Part shown: piece by piece, positions 37,808 through 47,102 of the stretch | Position numbering within the stretch: position 1 is the stretch's first letter | Layout of the letters: the number at the start of each line of letters is the position of its first letter | The notes under the pieces: generated by a model | Told to the model about the DNA's origin: nothing | Databases searched by the model: none | What the model saw: the letters and a program-made list of their open reading frames with translations, nothing else | Position numbers and translations under genes: made by a program | Assembly: GCF_964186585.1 (NCBI RefSeq) | Contig: NZ_OZ075067.1 | Coordinates: 1,550,001-1,614,000 of the forward strand | Direction of reading: 5' to 3' | DNA length: 64,000 bases | Origin: Microbacterium sp. MM2322 | GTDB taxonomy: Bacteria > Actinomycetota > Actinomycetes > Actinomycetales > Microbacteriaceae

Positions 37808-38365
37808 TCAGCCGACCGACTGCATGACGTCCACGACGGAGTCCAGCACGGCATCCACCTGGGCTTCGTCGTAGCCGCGGAGCTGCATCCGGAAGGCCAC
37901 CGTCCTGACCTGCTCGATCGTCAGGCTCTCCCCGGACTCGAGGTACCGAGCGATCCGCCCGGCGACGAGATCGACCTCGTCGACGCGATAGCCGAACCGC
38001 AAGAAGGACACCCGGCGGAAGCGACGGCGCGCAGGGCGGGACAGGCGATCGAGAATCTCCTGGGCGAGACCGCGGGAGGCGCCCACCCACGCGCGCGCAC
38101 CGCGTTGGGACATCGCCACTGCCCGCTCCCGCTGCGCGAAGGCGTCCTCGATTCGAGCGAGAGCCGCATCGACCGCCTCGACCGCGTAACCATCACGCAC
38201 GAGCGGGAAGGCAGCTGCGCGGATGTCGTCCGAACGGAGCTTCGTGTCCTCCGCCTCGAACGCGGTGCGGGCGGCGGAGAGGAATTCGTCCACGACGCCG
38301 GGTTCGTAGCCTTTTCGGCGTCCGGATGTCTTGGGAAAAGCAGCGGACGAAGTCAGTTCGGTCAT
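37808..38365 (-). CDS. DivIVA-domain-containing protein
   Basis: This 185-residue soluble protein contains two DivIVA N-domain-like motifs: GYEPGVVDEFLSAAR near residue 20 and FGYRVDEVDLVAGRIARYL near 125. The short repeats DGYAVEAVDAAL and RGYDEAQVDAVL fit the same pattern. In DivIVA/Wag31 this motif binds curved membrane. The long coiled coil of true Wag31 is missing, so this is a small relative, perhaps linked to polar growth. Its GTG/ATG start region overlaps the cdsA stop by 4 bp. Confidence 0.85.
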   Translation of the reverse strand: MTELTSSAAFPKTSGRRKGYEPGVVDEFLSAARTAFEAEDTKLRSDDIRAAAFPLVRDGYAVEAVDAALARIEDAFAQRERAVAMSQRGARAWVGASRGLAQEILDRLSRPARRRFRRVSFLRFGYRVDEVDLVAGRIARYLESGESLTIEQVRTVAFRMQLRGYDEAQVDAVLDSVVDVMQSVG

Positions 38366-39393
38366 GAAAGCGCACTCAATGGGTTCAGGAGGATGTACAG
38401 GGCGAGACCGGGCACAAGCGATGGCAGGATCGAGTCGAGGCGGTCGAGCACTCCCCCGTGCCCCGGCAGGAACGAACTCATGTCCTTGATCCCGAGGTCG
38501 CGTTTGATGAGCGACTCTCCGAGGTCACCCACCGTGGCGGACACGAGAATGGCTATGCCGAGCACGAGCCCTGCCCACAACGGGATCTGCAGCATGAGGA
38601 CGCCGAGGAGTCCTCCAGCGACGAGACTCACGACGACCGCACCCGCGAAACCCTCCCAGGTCTTGTTCGGGCTGATCCTCGGAGCCATGGGATGCCGCCC
38701 GAGGGCGACGCCGCTGGCGTATGCGCCCGTGTCGACGGAGACGGCGATCGCCAGGACCGCGAGCAGCCACAATTCCCCGTGCTCCTGGCGGAGGATGACG
38801 AGGGCCAGGCTCCCGTGGAAGACGACGTAAAGCTGCACCAAGGCGCTCGCGAGAACATCGTTGACGACCTCACCGTAGCGACGACCGTCCCCGGCAGCCA
38901 TCTGCGCGACGAGGCGCCACACGATGACGAGGACCACGGCGGCGAAGATCACGAACCAGTGCGTGAGGTAACCGACGAAGGCCGCCGCGAGGACGAAGAC
39001 TCCCGCCGACAGCTGGGCCGGGAGGTCGATCCGACGCCCCGCGGCCTGCAGCGCGCGGGAGAACTCGAACGCACCCATCAAGCAGAGCGGAACGGCGAAC
39101 GCGATGAACGCCCACTTCCAGAAGAGGAGCGACCCCAGGACGACGACGCCGATCGCGAGCCCGATGAGGGTCGCCACGATGAGGTTGCGTCCCGACCGCG
39201 CGTTGAGGCGTTCGTTGGCCTCCTCGAACTCGCTTCTGGCTCGCTCGATCTGGCTCTCGAACTCACTGCGGGCGGCTCTCACGTGCGCCTGAAAAGAGGA
39301 CGGATCACCCGGGGTGTCACCACCCCGTCGCAGTTCGGATCGACTCGGGGGCACGTCCGGTCCGGTCGCGCTCCCCGATGCGTCTTCGGACAT
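38362..39393 (-). CDS. cdsA: Phosphatidate cytidylyltransferase
   Basis: This 343-residue enzyme makes CDP-diacylglycerol from CTP and phosphatidate. The C-terminal signature is complete (SLIKRDLGIKDMSSFLPGHGGVLDRLDS). About eight transmembrane helices cover residues 75-340. An N-terminal extension (about 25-70) is a charged coiled coil (ARSEFESQIERARSEFEEA) not needed for catalysis. It lies 7 bp after frr in the order pyrH-frr-cdsA. Confidence 0.95.
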   Translation of the reverse strand: MSEDASGSATGPDVPPSRSELRRGGDTPGDPSSFQAHVRAARSEFESQIERARSEFEEANERLNARSGRNLIVATLIGLAIGVVVLGSLLFWKWAFIAFAVPLCLMGAFEFSRALQAAGRRIDLPAQLSAGVFVLAAAFVGYLTHWFVIFAAVVLVIVWRLVAQMAAGDGRRYGEVVNDVLASALVQLYVVFHGSLALVILRQEHGELWLLAVLAIAVSVDTGAYASGVALGRHPMAPRISPNKTWEGFAGAVVVSLVAGGLLGVLMLQIPLWAGLVLGIAILVSATVGDLGESLIKRDLGIKDMSSFLPGHGGVLDRLDSILPSLVPGLALYILLNPLSALS

Positions 39394-39400
39394 GGCTCTC

Positions 39401-39955
39401 TCAGACCTCGAGGAGTTCTGCCTCTTTGCGCTTCAACGCCTCGTCGATCAGATCGACATGCGTCTTGGTCACCGCGTCGAGCTCCTTCTCCGCACGTGCG
39501 AGGTCGTCGTCGCTCACCTCGCCCTTGAGCGCGTCGAGCTCGTCCTTCGACTTACGTCGGATGCCGCGGACGTGGACCTTCGCGTCCTCCGCCTTGCTCT
39601 TGACGAGCTTGACGTATTCCTTGCGCCGGTCAGCCGTCAGTTCGGGCATCGTCACACGGACGACGTTGCCGTCATTCGACGGGTTCGCGCCGAGGTTCGG
39701 CATGTCGCGGATCGCCTGCTCGATGCTCTTGAGCGCCGTCTTGTCGTACGGCGTGATGACGAGGGTGCGCGCCTCGAGCGCGTTCAACGATGCCAGCTGC
39801 GCCAGCGGTGTCGGCGTGCCGTAGTACTCGACCATGATCTTCTGGAAGAGCTGAGGGTTCGCGCGCCCGGTGCGGACGGTCGAGAAGTCCTCTTTCGCAG
39901 CCTCAACGGCGCGGTCCATACGGGTCTTCGTGTCGGCCAGGATCTCGGCGATCAC
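39401..39955 (-). CDS. frr: Ribosome recycling factor
   Basis: This 184-residue protein has the full RRF length and the conserved blocks [42 protein letters not shown] and [19 protein letters not shown]. It splits post-termination ribosomes together with EF-G. The GTG start is preceded by GGAGAG. A -10-like TAGACT (39987-39992) about 30 nt upstream could give it its own promoter. Confidence 0.97.
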   Translation of the reverse strand: MIAEILADTKTRMDRAVEAAKEDFSTVRTGRANPQLFQKIMVEYYGTPTPLAQLASLNALEARTLVITPYDKTALKSIEQAIRDMPNLGANPSNDGNVVRVTMPELTADRRKEYVKLVKSKAEDAKVHVRGIRRKSKDELDALKGEVSDDDLARAEKELDAVTKTHVDLIDEALKRKEAELLEV

Positions 39956-40011
39956 GGTCTCTCCATTCGTCGGTACGTCCGGTTCAGTCTAGTCGGCGGG
40001 ATGCCCCGGAC

Positions 40012-40731
40012 TCAGACGCTGACGAGTGTGCCGATCGATTCTCCGAGGAGCGCACGGGTCACATTGCCCGCGGGCTCCATGCCGAACACCCGCATGTCCA
40101 TGCCGTTGTCCATGCAGAGGCTGAACGCCGTCGAGTCGACGACTTTGAGCCCGCGCTGCAGAGCGTCCCGGTAGGTGATGTTGTCGAGCTTCTGGGCCGT
40201 GGCATCCTTCTTGGGGTCGGCGGTGTAGACCCCGTCCACCCCGTTCTTCGCCACGAGGACCTCGACCGCATCGATCTCGAGCGCACGCTGGGCGGCAACG
40301 GTATCGGTGGAGAAGTACGGCAGTCCGGCACCGGCACCGAAGATGACGACGCGACCCTTCTCCAGGTGCCGCTCCGCGCGACGCGGGATGTACGGTTCGG
40401 CGACCTGAGTCATCGAGATGGCCGACTGCACCCGGGTGGCGGCTCCCGCCTGCTCGAGGAAGTCCTGCAGCGCGAGCGCATTCATGACGGTGCCGAGCAT
40501 GCCCATATAGTCGGCGCGCCCACGGTCCATGCCGCGCTGGCTCAGCTCGGCGCCGCGGAAGAAGTTGCCACCACCGACGACGATGGCGACCTCGACGCGG
40601 TCAACCGCGGCTGCGATCTCCTGGGCGATCTGGCTGACAACGTCGGGATTGACCCCGAGCTGCCCTGCGCCGAACGCCTCGCCAGACAGTTTCAGAAGGA
40701 CGCGACGGCGTCCGGTGTTCTCATCGATCAC
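40012..40731 (-). CDS. pyrH: UMP kinase
   Basis: This 239-residue amino-acid-kinase fold protein has KLSGEAFG near the N-terminus, [11 protein letters not shown] and the C-terminal [21 protein letters not shown]. It phosphorylates UMP to UDP and is usually regulated by GTP and UTP. The GTG start has GAGAGGA upstream. It is separated from tsf by a T-run terminator, so it likely has its own promoter. Confidence 0.97.
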   Translation of the reverse strand: MIDENTGRRRVLLKLSGEAFGAGQLGVNPDVVSQIAQEIAAAVDRVEVAIVVGGGNFFRGAELSQRGMDRGRADYMGMLGTVMNALALQDFLEQAGAATRVQSAISMTQVAEPYIPRRAERHLEKGRVVIFGAGAGLPYFSTDTVAAQRALEIDAVEVLVAKNGVDGVYTADPKKDATAQKLDNITYRDALQRGLKVVDSTAFSLCMDNGMDMRVFGMEPAGNVTRALLGESIGTLVSV

Positions 40732-40777
40732 GCGGGGATCCTCTCGTCTAGGGGGAGACTATCGAACGGCATGGAAA

Positions 40778-40807
40778 AGGGGTTCGCATCTTCCGATGCG
40801 AACCCCT
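40778..40807 (-). terminator. Rho-independent terminator after tsf
   Basis: Read on the minus strand, AGGGGTTCGCATC pairs with GATGCGAACCCCT over 13 bp around a 4-nt loop and is followed at once by a short T-run (TTTTCC). It is the most classical terminator in the window. It starts 11 nt past the tsf stop and separates rpsB-tsf from pyrH-frr-cdsA. Confidence 0.9.
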
Positions 40808-40818
40808 CGTCCATCTGC

Positions 40819-41646
40819 TTACGCGCCGACCTTGAAGCGGGCGAAGCCGGTGATCGTGATCCCGGCTTCGGCCGCGACCTTCGCGACGGACAGCTTGTTG
40901 TCCTTCGCGTAGTCCTGGTCGAGCAGGGCGACCTGCTTGAAGAACGCGTTCACGCGGCCCTCGACGATCTTCGGCAGGGCAGCCTCGGGCTTGCCCTCGT
41001 TGCGGGAGATCTCAGTGACGATCTCGCGTTCCTTCTCGACATCGGCATCCGGCACCTCGTCGCGGGAGAGGTACGTCGGGTTGGCGAACGAGATGTGCTG
41101 CGCGATGGAGCGAGCGGTCTCGGCGTCGTCACCCGAGTAGGCGACGACCACGCCGACCTGCGGGGGCAGGTCCTTGCTCGTCTTGTGCAGGTAGACCTGG
41201 AAAGCGTCGCCCGAGAGAGTGCGAACGCGGCGAAGTTCGACCTTCTCACCGATGATCGCTGCCTCGTCCGAGATGAGGTCGGCGACCGTCTTTCCGCCGG
41301 CGTCGGCGGCCAGAGCGGCCTCAGCCGAATCGGCCCCGGCAGCCGCAGCTGCGTCGAGAACCTGCTCGGAGAGCGCGATGAAGCGGTCGTTCTTGGCGAC
41401 GAAGTCGGTCTCGGTGTTCAGCTCGATGATCGTCACCTTGCCGCCCTGTTCGCGCGCAGCGACCAGGCCCTCGCTCGTAGAGCGGTCGGCACGCTTCGCG
41501 TTGCCCTTCGCGCCCTTGAGGCGGAGGATCTCGACGGCCTTCTCGAGGTCGCCCTCGGCCTCTTCGAGCGCCTTCTTCGTGTCGACCATTCCCGTGCCGA
41601 GCTGCTCGCGCAGCGCCTTGATGTCGGCGATGGTGAAGTTTGCCAT
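40819..41646 (-). CDS. tsf: Elongation factor Ts
   Basis: This 275-residue protein has the N-terminal LREQLGTGMVDTKKALEEA and the exchange motif ELNTETDFVAKND at about 78-90, where the TDF-N segment inserts into EF-Tu. It catalyses GDP release from EF-Tu. ATG 41646 follows the rpsB stop by 78 nt with a strong hairpin in between. Confidence 0.97.
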   Translation of the reverse strand: MANFTIADIKALREQLGTGMVDTKKALEEAEGDLEKAVEILRLKGAKGNAKRADRSTSEGLVAAREQGGKVTIIELNTETDFVAKNDRFIALSEQVLDAAAAAGADSAEAALAADAGGKTVADLISDEAAIIGEKVELRRVRTLSGDAFQVYLHKTSKDLPPQVGVVVAYSGDDAETARSIAQHISFANPTYLSRDEVPDADVEKEREIVTEISRNEGKPEAALPKIVEGRVNAFFKQVALLDQDYAKDNKLSVAKVAAEAGITITGFARFKVGA

Positions 41647-41686
41647 GGGTGGCGGCTCCTCAGTAGTTGGGGTGTTGTGTTCCGGC

Positions 41687-41717
41687 GTCAGCGCCCCGCG
41701 GGTGGCGGGGCGCTGAC
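41687..41717 (-). terminator. Strong hairpin between rpsB and tsf
   Basis: GTCAGCGCCCCGC and GCGGGGCGCTGAC form a perfect 13-bp stem with a 5-nt loop, 7 nt past the rpsB stop. With no promoter evident before tsf, it should act as a partial terminator or processing site that sets the S2:EF-Ts ratio. Confidence 0.75.
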
Positions 41718-41724
41718 AGGAAGA

Positions 41725-42648
41725 TCACTCGGCGGACTTGGCCTCGGCGGGAGCCTCGGTCGCGTCCTCGGCGGTAGCTTCGGTCGCGTCCTCGGCCGGA
41801 GCCTCGGGTGCGTCCTCGGCCGGAGCCTCGGTCGTCTCGGCAGCGGGAGCGGACTCCTCCGCGGCCGGGGCGTCGGCCTGCTCGGCGGGAGCGGACTCGA
41901 GGAGCTCGCGCTCCCAGTCGGCCAGCGGCTCGGCCTCAGCCGACTCGTCGGTCGGGTTGTGACGCTGGATGAGACCCTCGGCGGCGGCGTCGGCGATGAT
42001 GCGGGTCAGCAGGCTGACCGAGCGGATCGCGTCGTCGTTGCCCGGGATCGGGAACTGGAACTCGTCCGGGTCGGCGTTCGTGTCGAGGATGCCGATCACG
42101 GGGATGCCGAGCTTCTGCGCTTCGCTGACCGCGAGGTGCTCGCGCTTGGCGTCGACGATCCAGATGGCCGAGGGGGTCTTGGTGAGGTTGCGGATACCGC
42201 CGAGCGACTTGTGGAGCTTGTCGAGCTCGCGCTTCTTCAGCAGCAGCTCCTTCTTCGTGAAGCCGCTCTCGGAGGGGTTCTCGAAGTCGAGCTCCTCGAG
42301 CTCCTTCATGCGCGCAAGACGCTTGGAGACGGTGGAGAAGTTGGTCAGAAGGCCACCCAGCCAGCGCTGGTTGACGAACGGCTGACCGACGCGAGTCGCC
42401 TGCTCGGCGATGATCTCCTGAGCCTGCTTCTTGGTACCGACGAACAGGACGGTGCCGCCGTGGGCAACCGTCTCGCGGACGTACTCGTACGCCTTGTCGA
42501 TGTACCCGAGCGACTGCTGCAGGTCGATGATGTGGATGCCACTGCGCTCCGTGAGGATGAAGCGCTTGACCTTCGGGTTCCACCGGCGGGTCTGGTGTCC
42601 GAAGTGGACGCCGCTGTCGAGCAGCTGGCGAATGGTGACGACGGCCAT
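41725..42648 (-). CDS. rpsB: 30S ribosomal protein S2
   Basis: This 307-residue protein has residues 1-250 as a standard S2 ([70 protein letters not shown]). The last 50 or so residues form an acidic Ala/Glu/Pro extension built from 8-residue repeats (EAPAEDAT type). ATG 42648 has AGGAG 7 nt upstream; the longer in-frame extension is not S2-like. The gene has a long 5' leader of about 175 nt. Confidence 0.97.
   Translation of the reverse strand: MAVVTIRQLLDSGVHFGHQTRRWNPKVKRFILTERSGIHIIDLQQSLGYIDKAYEYVRETVAHGGTVLFVGTKKQAQEIIAEQATRVGQPFVNQRWLGGLLTNFSTVSKRLARMKELEELDFENPSESGFTKKELLLKKRELDKLHKSLGGIRNLTKTPSAIWIVDAKREHLAVSEAQKLGIPVIGILDTNADPDEFQFPIPGNDDAIRSVSLLTRIIADAAAEGLIQRHNPTDESAEAEPLADWERELLESAPAEQADAPAAEESAPAAETTEAPAEDAPEAPAEDATEATAEDATEAPAEAKSAE
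41753..41824. repeat. Three 24-bp tandem repeats in the 3' end of rpsB
   Basis: Units begin at 41753, 41777 and 41801, each close to gcctcggtcgcgtcctcggc plus 4 bases and differing at 1-4 positions. A degenerate fourth copy begins at 41825. They encode the [12 protein letters not shown] repeats of the S2 tail. Such repeats can change copy number between strains. Confidence 0.85.
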
Positions 42649-42937
42649 GGCCGTTCTCCTGTTCTGTGTGGTTGATCGCGCCGGACCGAAGGTCACGGCG
42701 AGCCTGGTGCCCGGCACGCACCCGCTCCCGGAGGAGACCGATGGGTGGGGATGCCGCGGATTCGACCGAAGACATCAGGTCGAGCCGCTGTGGGCACGCG
42801 TAGTCACCCCGACGAGCGAGGTGCTCCACCAGCATAGCAACAACGAGGGCTCCTCCCCCGCGTGCCGTCAGTCCCGTTCGTCCCCGAGTCAGCGGTCCCG
42901 ACATCCCGGGGATCGGCGGGCCCTGCACGATGAGCGG
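42649..42937. other. 289-bp gap: rpsB leader and upstream region
   Basis: No ORF is convincing here. It holds the rpsB Shine-Dalgarno, a leader of about 175 nt with a small GGTGC/GCACC hairpin (42706-42722), and the rpsB extended -10. The rest, up to the M23 gene at 42938, shows nothing further that I can support. A long leader fits S2 autoregulation, but I cannot see a known S2-binding structure. Confidence 0.6.
42831..42839 (-). promoter_or_regulatory. rpsB: Extended -10 promoter of rpsB
   Basis: On the minus strand TGCTATGCT gives a TGn extended -10 with the hexamer TATGCT about 185 nt before the rpsB start. No good -35 is present, as expected for extended -10 promoters. Confidence 0.55.
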
Positions 42938-43438
42938 ATGCGTCCGTTCCGACCTCACATCCTCGCCCTCACCGTCGTCCTCATCGCTCTGACGTTGGCT
43001 GCCCCCGCCGCCGTGCGCGCTGCCGACGCCGCTGTGCCGGGGTGGCGACTCCCGGTACCTGGCGCCAGCGTGCTCGTTACGTTCGACGCACCCGAGCACG
43101 ACTACGCCGCCGGACATCGCGGGATCGACATCGGGCCCGTCGACGGCGCCGTACTCGCTCCCGCTGATGGAGTCGTCGCTTTCGCCGGAACGGTCGTCGA
43201 CCGCGGTGTGGTGACCATCGATCATGGCGACGGCTGGGTCACGAGTGTCGAACCCGTGGAGCCGACGGTGTCAGCGGGCGATCTCGTCACCGCCGGAGAC
43301 CGGATCGGGCAACTGTCGCACGGCGGTCACGCCCCGGCGGGGACGCTTCACGTCGGGGTTCGCCGTGATGGGGAGTACGTCAACCCGCTGCTTCTGCTCG
43401 GTCGAGTTCCCCGGGCGATCCTGCTGCCCTGCTGCTGA
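42938..43438 (+). CDS. Secreted M23/LytM-fold peptidase-like protein
   Basis: This 166-residue protein has a signal peptide at 1-28 (hydrophobic LALTVVLIALTLAAPAAV, cleavage near VRAADA). A compact LytM domain follows: HRGIDIGPVDGAVLAPADGVVAFAGTV, VTIDHGDGWVT and the C-terminal GTLHVGVRRDGEYVNPLLLL. The first zinc motif HxxxD is present. The usual HxH appears only as LHVGV, so whether it is catalytic is uncertain. It likely acts on or binds the cell wall. It is convergent with xerC (7 bp apart). Confidence 0.87.
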   Translation: MRPFRPHILALTVVLIALTLAAPAAVRAADAAVPGWRLPVPGASVLVTFDAPEHDYAAGHRGIDIGPVDGAVLAPADGVVAFAGTVVDRGVVTIDHGDGWVTSVEPVEPTVSAGDLVTAGDRIGQLSHGGHAPAGTLHVGVRRDGEYVNPLLLLGRVPRAILLPCC

Positions 43439-43445
43439 CCTCGGC

Positions 43446-44339
43446 TCACGCACGGGGGTGTGCGAGTCGGTATGCCGCGGTCAGCCGCTCCGTCGACACG
43501 TGGGTGTAGATCTGCGTCGTCCCGAGACTCGCGTGGCCGAGCAGTTCTTGCACGGCGCGCAGATCCGCGCCCCCGTCGAGCAGATGCGTGGCGGCCGAAT
43601 GTCGGAGCGCGTGGGGGCCGACCGCGTCGGCTCCCACGACGGGGCCGACGATTCGTCGGACGATCTCGTACGCAGCGCGGACGCCGAGTCGCCCGCCCCG
43701 CGCACCGAGGAAGAGAGCGGAGAGGCTCGTTTCGGTCAGGAGTGCGCCGCGACCTCGGATGATCCAGGCGTCGAGAGCCTTCCCCGCGGGCGCACCGTAG
43801 GGCACGACCCGTTCCTTGCCGCCCTTGCCGAGAACACGGACGGTCGACGCCGATCGATCGAGAGAACCGAGGTCGAGCCCGCACGCCTCCGATACGCGGA
43901 GTGCCGAGCCGTACAGGAGCTCGAGGAGTGCCGCGTCGCGGAGGACGAGCGCATCGCCGGATTCATCGGCCGCGGAACGGAGCTGGTTCAAGACGCCTTC
44001 GAGGGATGTCGTGGACGCCACAGTGGGTAGCGTCCGACCGCGTTTGGGAGTCACCAGCCTGAGCGTGGGATCGTCCGTGCGCAGACCCTCCGCAGTCGCC
44101 CAGCCGAAGAACCCGCGGGCAGAGGCTGTGCGTCGGGCCAGGCTCGCTCGCGCTATGCCGCGCTGAGTCGCTGCCCACAACCACTCCCGGAGGTCCTCGA
44201 CATCCACGTCGTCGAGGTGGGGGTCGTGGACGAGCGCCGTCAGGTCGGCGAGGTCGGACCGATACGCACGCACCGTCGCCGGCGACAAGCGTCGCACCCG
44301 CTCCGCATGGTGGGTATAGAGCTCGACCGCCTCGGACAT
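43446..44339 (-). CDS. xerC: Tyrosine recombinase XerC
   Basis: This 297-residue recombinase has a SAM-like N-domain and the full catalytic set: Arg148 ([10 protein letters not shown]), Lys172, His243 and Arg246 ([12 protein letters not shown]), His269 ([11 protein letters not shown]) and Tyr278. It resolves chromosome dimers at dif with XerD. The setting next to dprA/comM and the rpsB block argues for the chromosomal XerC rather than a phage integrase. ATG 44339 has GAAGAGG upstream. Confidence 0.92.
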   Translation of the reverse strand: MSEAVELYTHHAERVRRLSPATVRAYRSDLADLTALVHDPHLDDVDVEDLREWLWAATQRGIARASLARRTASARGFFGWATAEGLRTDDPTLRLVTPKRGRTLPTVASTTSLEGVLNQLRSAADESGDALVLRDAALLELLYGSALRVSEACGLDLGSLDRSASTVRVLGKGGKERVVPYGAPAGKALDAWIIRGRGALLTETSLSALFLGARGGRLGVRAAYEIVRRIVGPVVGADAVGPHALRHSAATHLLDGGADLRAVQELLGHASLGTTQIYTHVSTERLTAAYRLAHPRA

Positions 44340-44367
44340 ACGCACCTCTTCAGGATGCCGTGCCCGT

Positions 44368-44406
44368 GGTGCGGATGCGGGAGGCGTGCCGTCCCGCATC
44401 CGCACC
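44368..44406 (-). terminator. Perfect 15-bp hairpin after dprA
   Basis: GGTGCGGATGCGGGA and TCCCGCATCCGCACC pair perfectly around a 9-nt loop, 9 nt beyond the dprA stop and 28 nt before the xerC start. It has no T-run. It should end the rnhB-to-dprA transcription unit. Confidence 0.85.
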
Positions 44407-44415
44407 GTGCATTCG

Positions 44416-45582
44416 TCAGCTCGAGGACGTCACTCGCCGCCACCCGTCGGAGCCGCGCCTGACCCGACCGTCGAGCTCGAGCATTGCGAGAAGGCCGCGG
44501 ACCTCGTCGGGAGCAATGCCGGCGCGGCGGGCGAGGTCGTCCGGCGATCGCGGACTGCGCGCGCTCAGCGCATCGAGCACGCGGGTCCGGTCGTCCGTCC
44601 GGTCGGTGGGTGTCGGCCGCTCGTCACCCAGTGTGCCCAGAAGCTCGCACGCGTCGTCGGCCGAGGTGACGCAGCGGGCGTCGTACTCCCGGAGCAACCG
44701 GTGACACCCTGCGGATGCTGCACTCGTCACCGGGCCGGGAACAGCTCCGAGCGGACGGCCGAGCGCCGATGCATGCCCGGCGGTGTTCAGGGAGCCGCTC
44801 CGCCACCCCGCTTCGACGACGACTGTCGCATCGCTCAGGGCGGCGATCAAGCGATTGCGCTGCAAGAAGCGCCACTTCGTGGGCGGCGTGCCGCACGGCA
44901 CCTCGGCGATCACCACCCCCGGTCCCTGGGCGATACGTCCGAGAAGGTCGGCGTGCCCAGCGGGATACGCCCGATCGACGCCGCCCGCGAGCGCGGCGAC
45001 TGTCGTGCCGCCGGTGGCGAGGCATCCTCGGTGTGCCATGCCGTCGATTCCGTATGCACCGCCCGAAACGATCGTCACCCCCCGCCGGGCGAGGTGCGTC
45101 GCGAGCTCCCCCGTGACGTGCTCCCCATAGCCCGTAGCCGCGCGGGCGCCCACGAGGGCGAGTGCCCGGTCGCGACTCAACGCCTCGAGGTCGCCGCGGG
45201 CCCACAGAGCTCGCGGAGCGTGGACGCCGAGGTCGTCGACTCGCTGCGGCCACTCCGGGCTCCCTGGCACGATGAGCCGCGCTCCCGCGCGCTTCGCACG
45301 GTCGAACGCGTCCTCGATGGTCTCCACGCGCGCCTGCCAGCGCTTCCGGCCTGCCTCGAGGGCCGGGGTCGTCCTCCCGCCGGAGCCGAGCGCGGTCTCG
45401 AGAGCATCCACAACTCCCATTTCGGCGATCAACGCACCCGCGACGCCGTCACCGGGTTCGGTGAGGCATGACCAGGCTGCGTGCGCGTAATGGTGGGCGA
45501 CGGCATCCGTGTCTTCCACCACGTCGGGCGACACGAGGCCCTCCAGGCGCGCAGCACGCTCTTGTGGGCTGACGCTCAGCAC
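44416..45582 (-). CDS. dprA: DNA-processing protein DprA
   Basis: This 388-residue protein has an N-terminal helical part. A Rossmann-like DprA core follows, with [15 protein letters not shown], the motif [21 protein letters not shown] and [26 protein letters not shown] winged-helix C-terminus (about 325-388) completes it. DprA loads RecA on incoming single-stranded DNA in transformation. I start at GTG 45582, which overlaps the comM stop by 7 bp; the open frame continues upstream but inside comM. Confidence 0.93.
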   Translation of the reverse strand: MLSVSPQERAARLEGLVSPDVVEDTDAVAHHYAHAAWSCLTEPGDGVAGALIAEMGVVDALETALGSGGRTTPALEAGRKRWQARVETIEDAFDRAKRAGARLIVPGSPEWPQRVDDLGVHAPRALWARGDLEALSRDRALALVGARAATGYGEHVTGELATHLARRGVTIVSGGAYGIDGMAHRGCLATGGTTVAALAGGVDRAYPAGHADLLGRIAQGPGVVIAEVPCGTPPTKWRFLQRNRLIAALSDATVVVEAGWRSGSLNTAGHASALGRPLGAVPGPVTSAASAGCHRLLREYDARCVTSADDACELLGTLGDERPTPTDRTDDRTRVLDALSARSPRSPDDLARRAGIAPDEVRGLLAMLELDGRVRRGSDGWRRVTSSS

Positions 45583-47102
45583 GGCGAGGCTCCGCGCTTC
45601 AGGTACAGCGCGCCCCCGACGTCGGCAGCATTGGGAAGATCTCTCCCGGCGAGGTCCGCGAGCGTCCATGCGACGCGGAGGACACGGTCGTACCCCCGCA
45701 GGGTGAGAGAGCCGCGGTGGAGCGCCTCGTCGAGCGGACGAGTGATGGTCGGGTCGGGGCGGAGTGGTCCGGATCGGAGCCATGTCCCTTCGACCTCGCT
45801 GTTCGTCTGCCACGGCGTGTCGACCAGACGACGGGCCGCCCGTTCACGGGCACCTGCGACGCGCCCGCGCGCCTCGTCGGTCGTCAGCCCCGCCGTAACG
45901 CTGTGCGTACCGGACACACGCTGGAGGCCGAGCTCGATGTCGATCCGGTCGATCAGGGGTCCGGAGAGTCGGCCGAGGTAGCGACGGATCGCGAGCGACG
46001 GACACGAGCACACGCCGCCCGGTACGCCGTAGTTGCCGCATGGGCAGGGGTTGGTCGCCACAACGAGTTGAAACCGTGCCGGGAGCACCGCTCGGAATCC
46101 GACTCTGTGGATCTCGATGCGACCGGACTCGAGCGGTTGCCGGAGGGCGTCGAGCGCGTGACTGCTGAACTCGCCCGCCTCGTCGAGGAAGAGCACGCCA
46201 CCACTCGCGCGCGCGATCGCGCCGGGCTGCACCGTACGGCTCCCGCCGCCCACAAGGGCTACCGCGGAGGCCGTGTGGTGGGGCGCCTCGAATGGGGGCC
46301 GACGCTGCAGAGTCGTCACGGCGAGGCCCGCGAGCGATCGGATCGATGCAACCTGCAGTGCCGTCTCGTCATCGAGATCGGGAAGAAGCCCCGGCAGGCG
46401 CTTGGCCAGCATCGTCTTCCCGGAGCCGGGTGGACCGCTCATGAGGATATGGTGCCCGCCTGCAGCGGCGACCACGAGCGCGTCGACGGCATCCCGCTGG
46501 CCGATCACGTCCGCAAGATCGGGGACCTGGACGTCGTCGGATGCCGCATCGCCCGGCGCCGGCACGGGATCCGTGACCACGTCGGGAACATCGAGCCCGT
46601 GCGCCCGGGCCACATCGCGCAGGCTGACCGCACCCCGCACCTCGATACCCTCGACCAGCTCCGCCTCGGGAAGATTGCCGTGCGGCACGATCACCCGTCT
46701 GAAGCCGGCTCTCGCCGCGGCCATCACCGCGGGCAGCACCCCTGAGACCGGTCGAAGTCGCCCATCGAGCCCGAGCTCGCCGAGATGAACGGTCTCGGCG
46801 AGCGACTGCCGGTCGAGAGGGGCTTCCGTGGCTACCGCAGCGATGGCGACGGCCACGTCGAGCGCGGATCCACGCTTCGGGAGGTTCGCCGGCGACAGGT
46901 TGACGGTGACATGACGTCGCGGGAGCGGCAGGTCACTGTTCGCACACGCGTTGTGGACGCGCTGTTGAGCTTCCCCGAGCGCCTTGTCGGCGAGCCCGAT
47001 GATCGAGAAGCCGGGAATCTGATTGGACAGGTCAGCCTCGACCTCGACGATGTCACCCACCAGACCGGTGAGAACGACCGACCAGGTTCGCCCGAGGCTC
47101 AT
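45576..47102 (-). CDS. comM: ComM/YifB family Mg-chelatase-like AAA+ ATPase
   Basis: This 508-residue protein has a Lon-like N-terminal domain (about 1-170) and an AAA+ domain with Walker A GPPGSGKTMLAKRLPGLLP and Walker B LFLDEAGEF. A cysteine cluster (NPCPCGNYG...CSCP) and a C-terminal helical domain follow. ComM is a hexameric helicase aiding branch migration in natural transformation. ATG 47102 overlaps the yraN stop by 4 bp. Confidence 0.95.
   Translation of the reverse strand: MSLGRTWSVVLTGLVGDIVEVEADLSNQIPGFSIIGLADKALGEAQQRVHNACANSDLPLPRRHVTVNLSPANLPKRGSALDVAVAIAAVATEAPLDRQSLAETVHLGELGLDGRLRPVSGVLPAVMAAARAGFRRVIVPHGNLPEAELVEGIEVRGAVSLRDVARAHGLDVPDVVTDPVPAPGDAASDDVQVPDLADVIGQRDAVDALVVAAAGGHHILMSGPPGSGKTMLAKRLPGLLPDLDDETALQVASIRSLAGLAVTTLQRRPPFEAPHHTASAVALVGGGSRTVQPGAIARASGGVLFLDEAGEFSSHALDALRQPLESGRIEIHRVGFRAVLPARFQLVVATNPCPCGNYGVPGGVCSCPSLAIRRYLGRLSGPLIDRIDIELGLQRVSGTHSVTAGLTTDEARGRVAGARERAARRLVDTPWQTNSEVEGTWLRSGPLRPDPTITRPLDEALHRGSLTLRGYDRVLRVAWTLADLAGRDLPNAADVGGALYLKRGASPC

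Noticed and set aside
41753..41824. Tandem repeats considered as a CRISPR array
   Set aside because: Units are contiguous without spacers and lie in frame inside rpsB.
42649..42937. Gap before rpsB searched for a small RNA gene or riboswitch
   Set aside because: Only a promoter, a short hairpin and a Shine-Dalgarno are visible; no known RNA fold could be recognised by eye.
43446..44339. Tyrosine recombinase considered as a phage or island integrase
   Set aside because: No attachment-site duplication at the nearby genes, no phage genes, and the housekeeping setting fits XerC.
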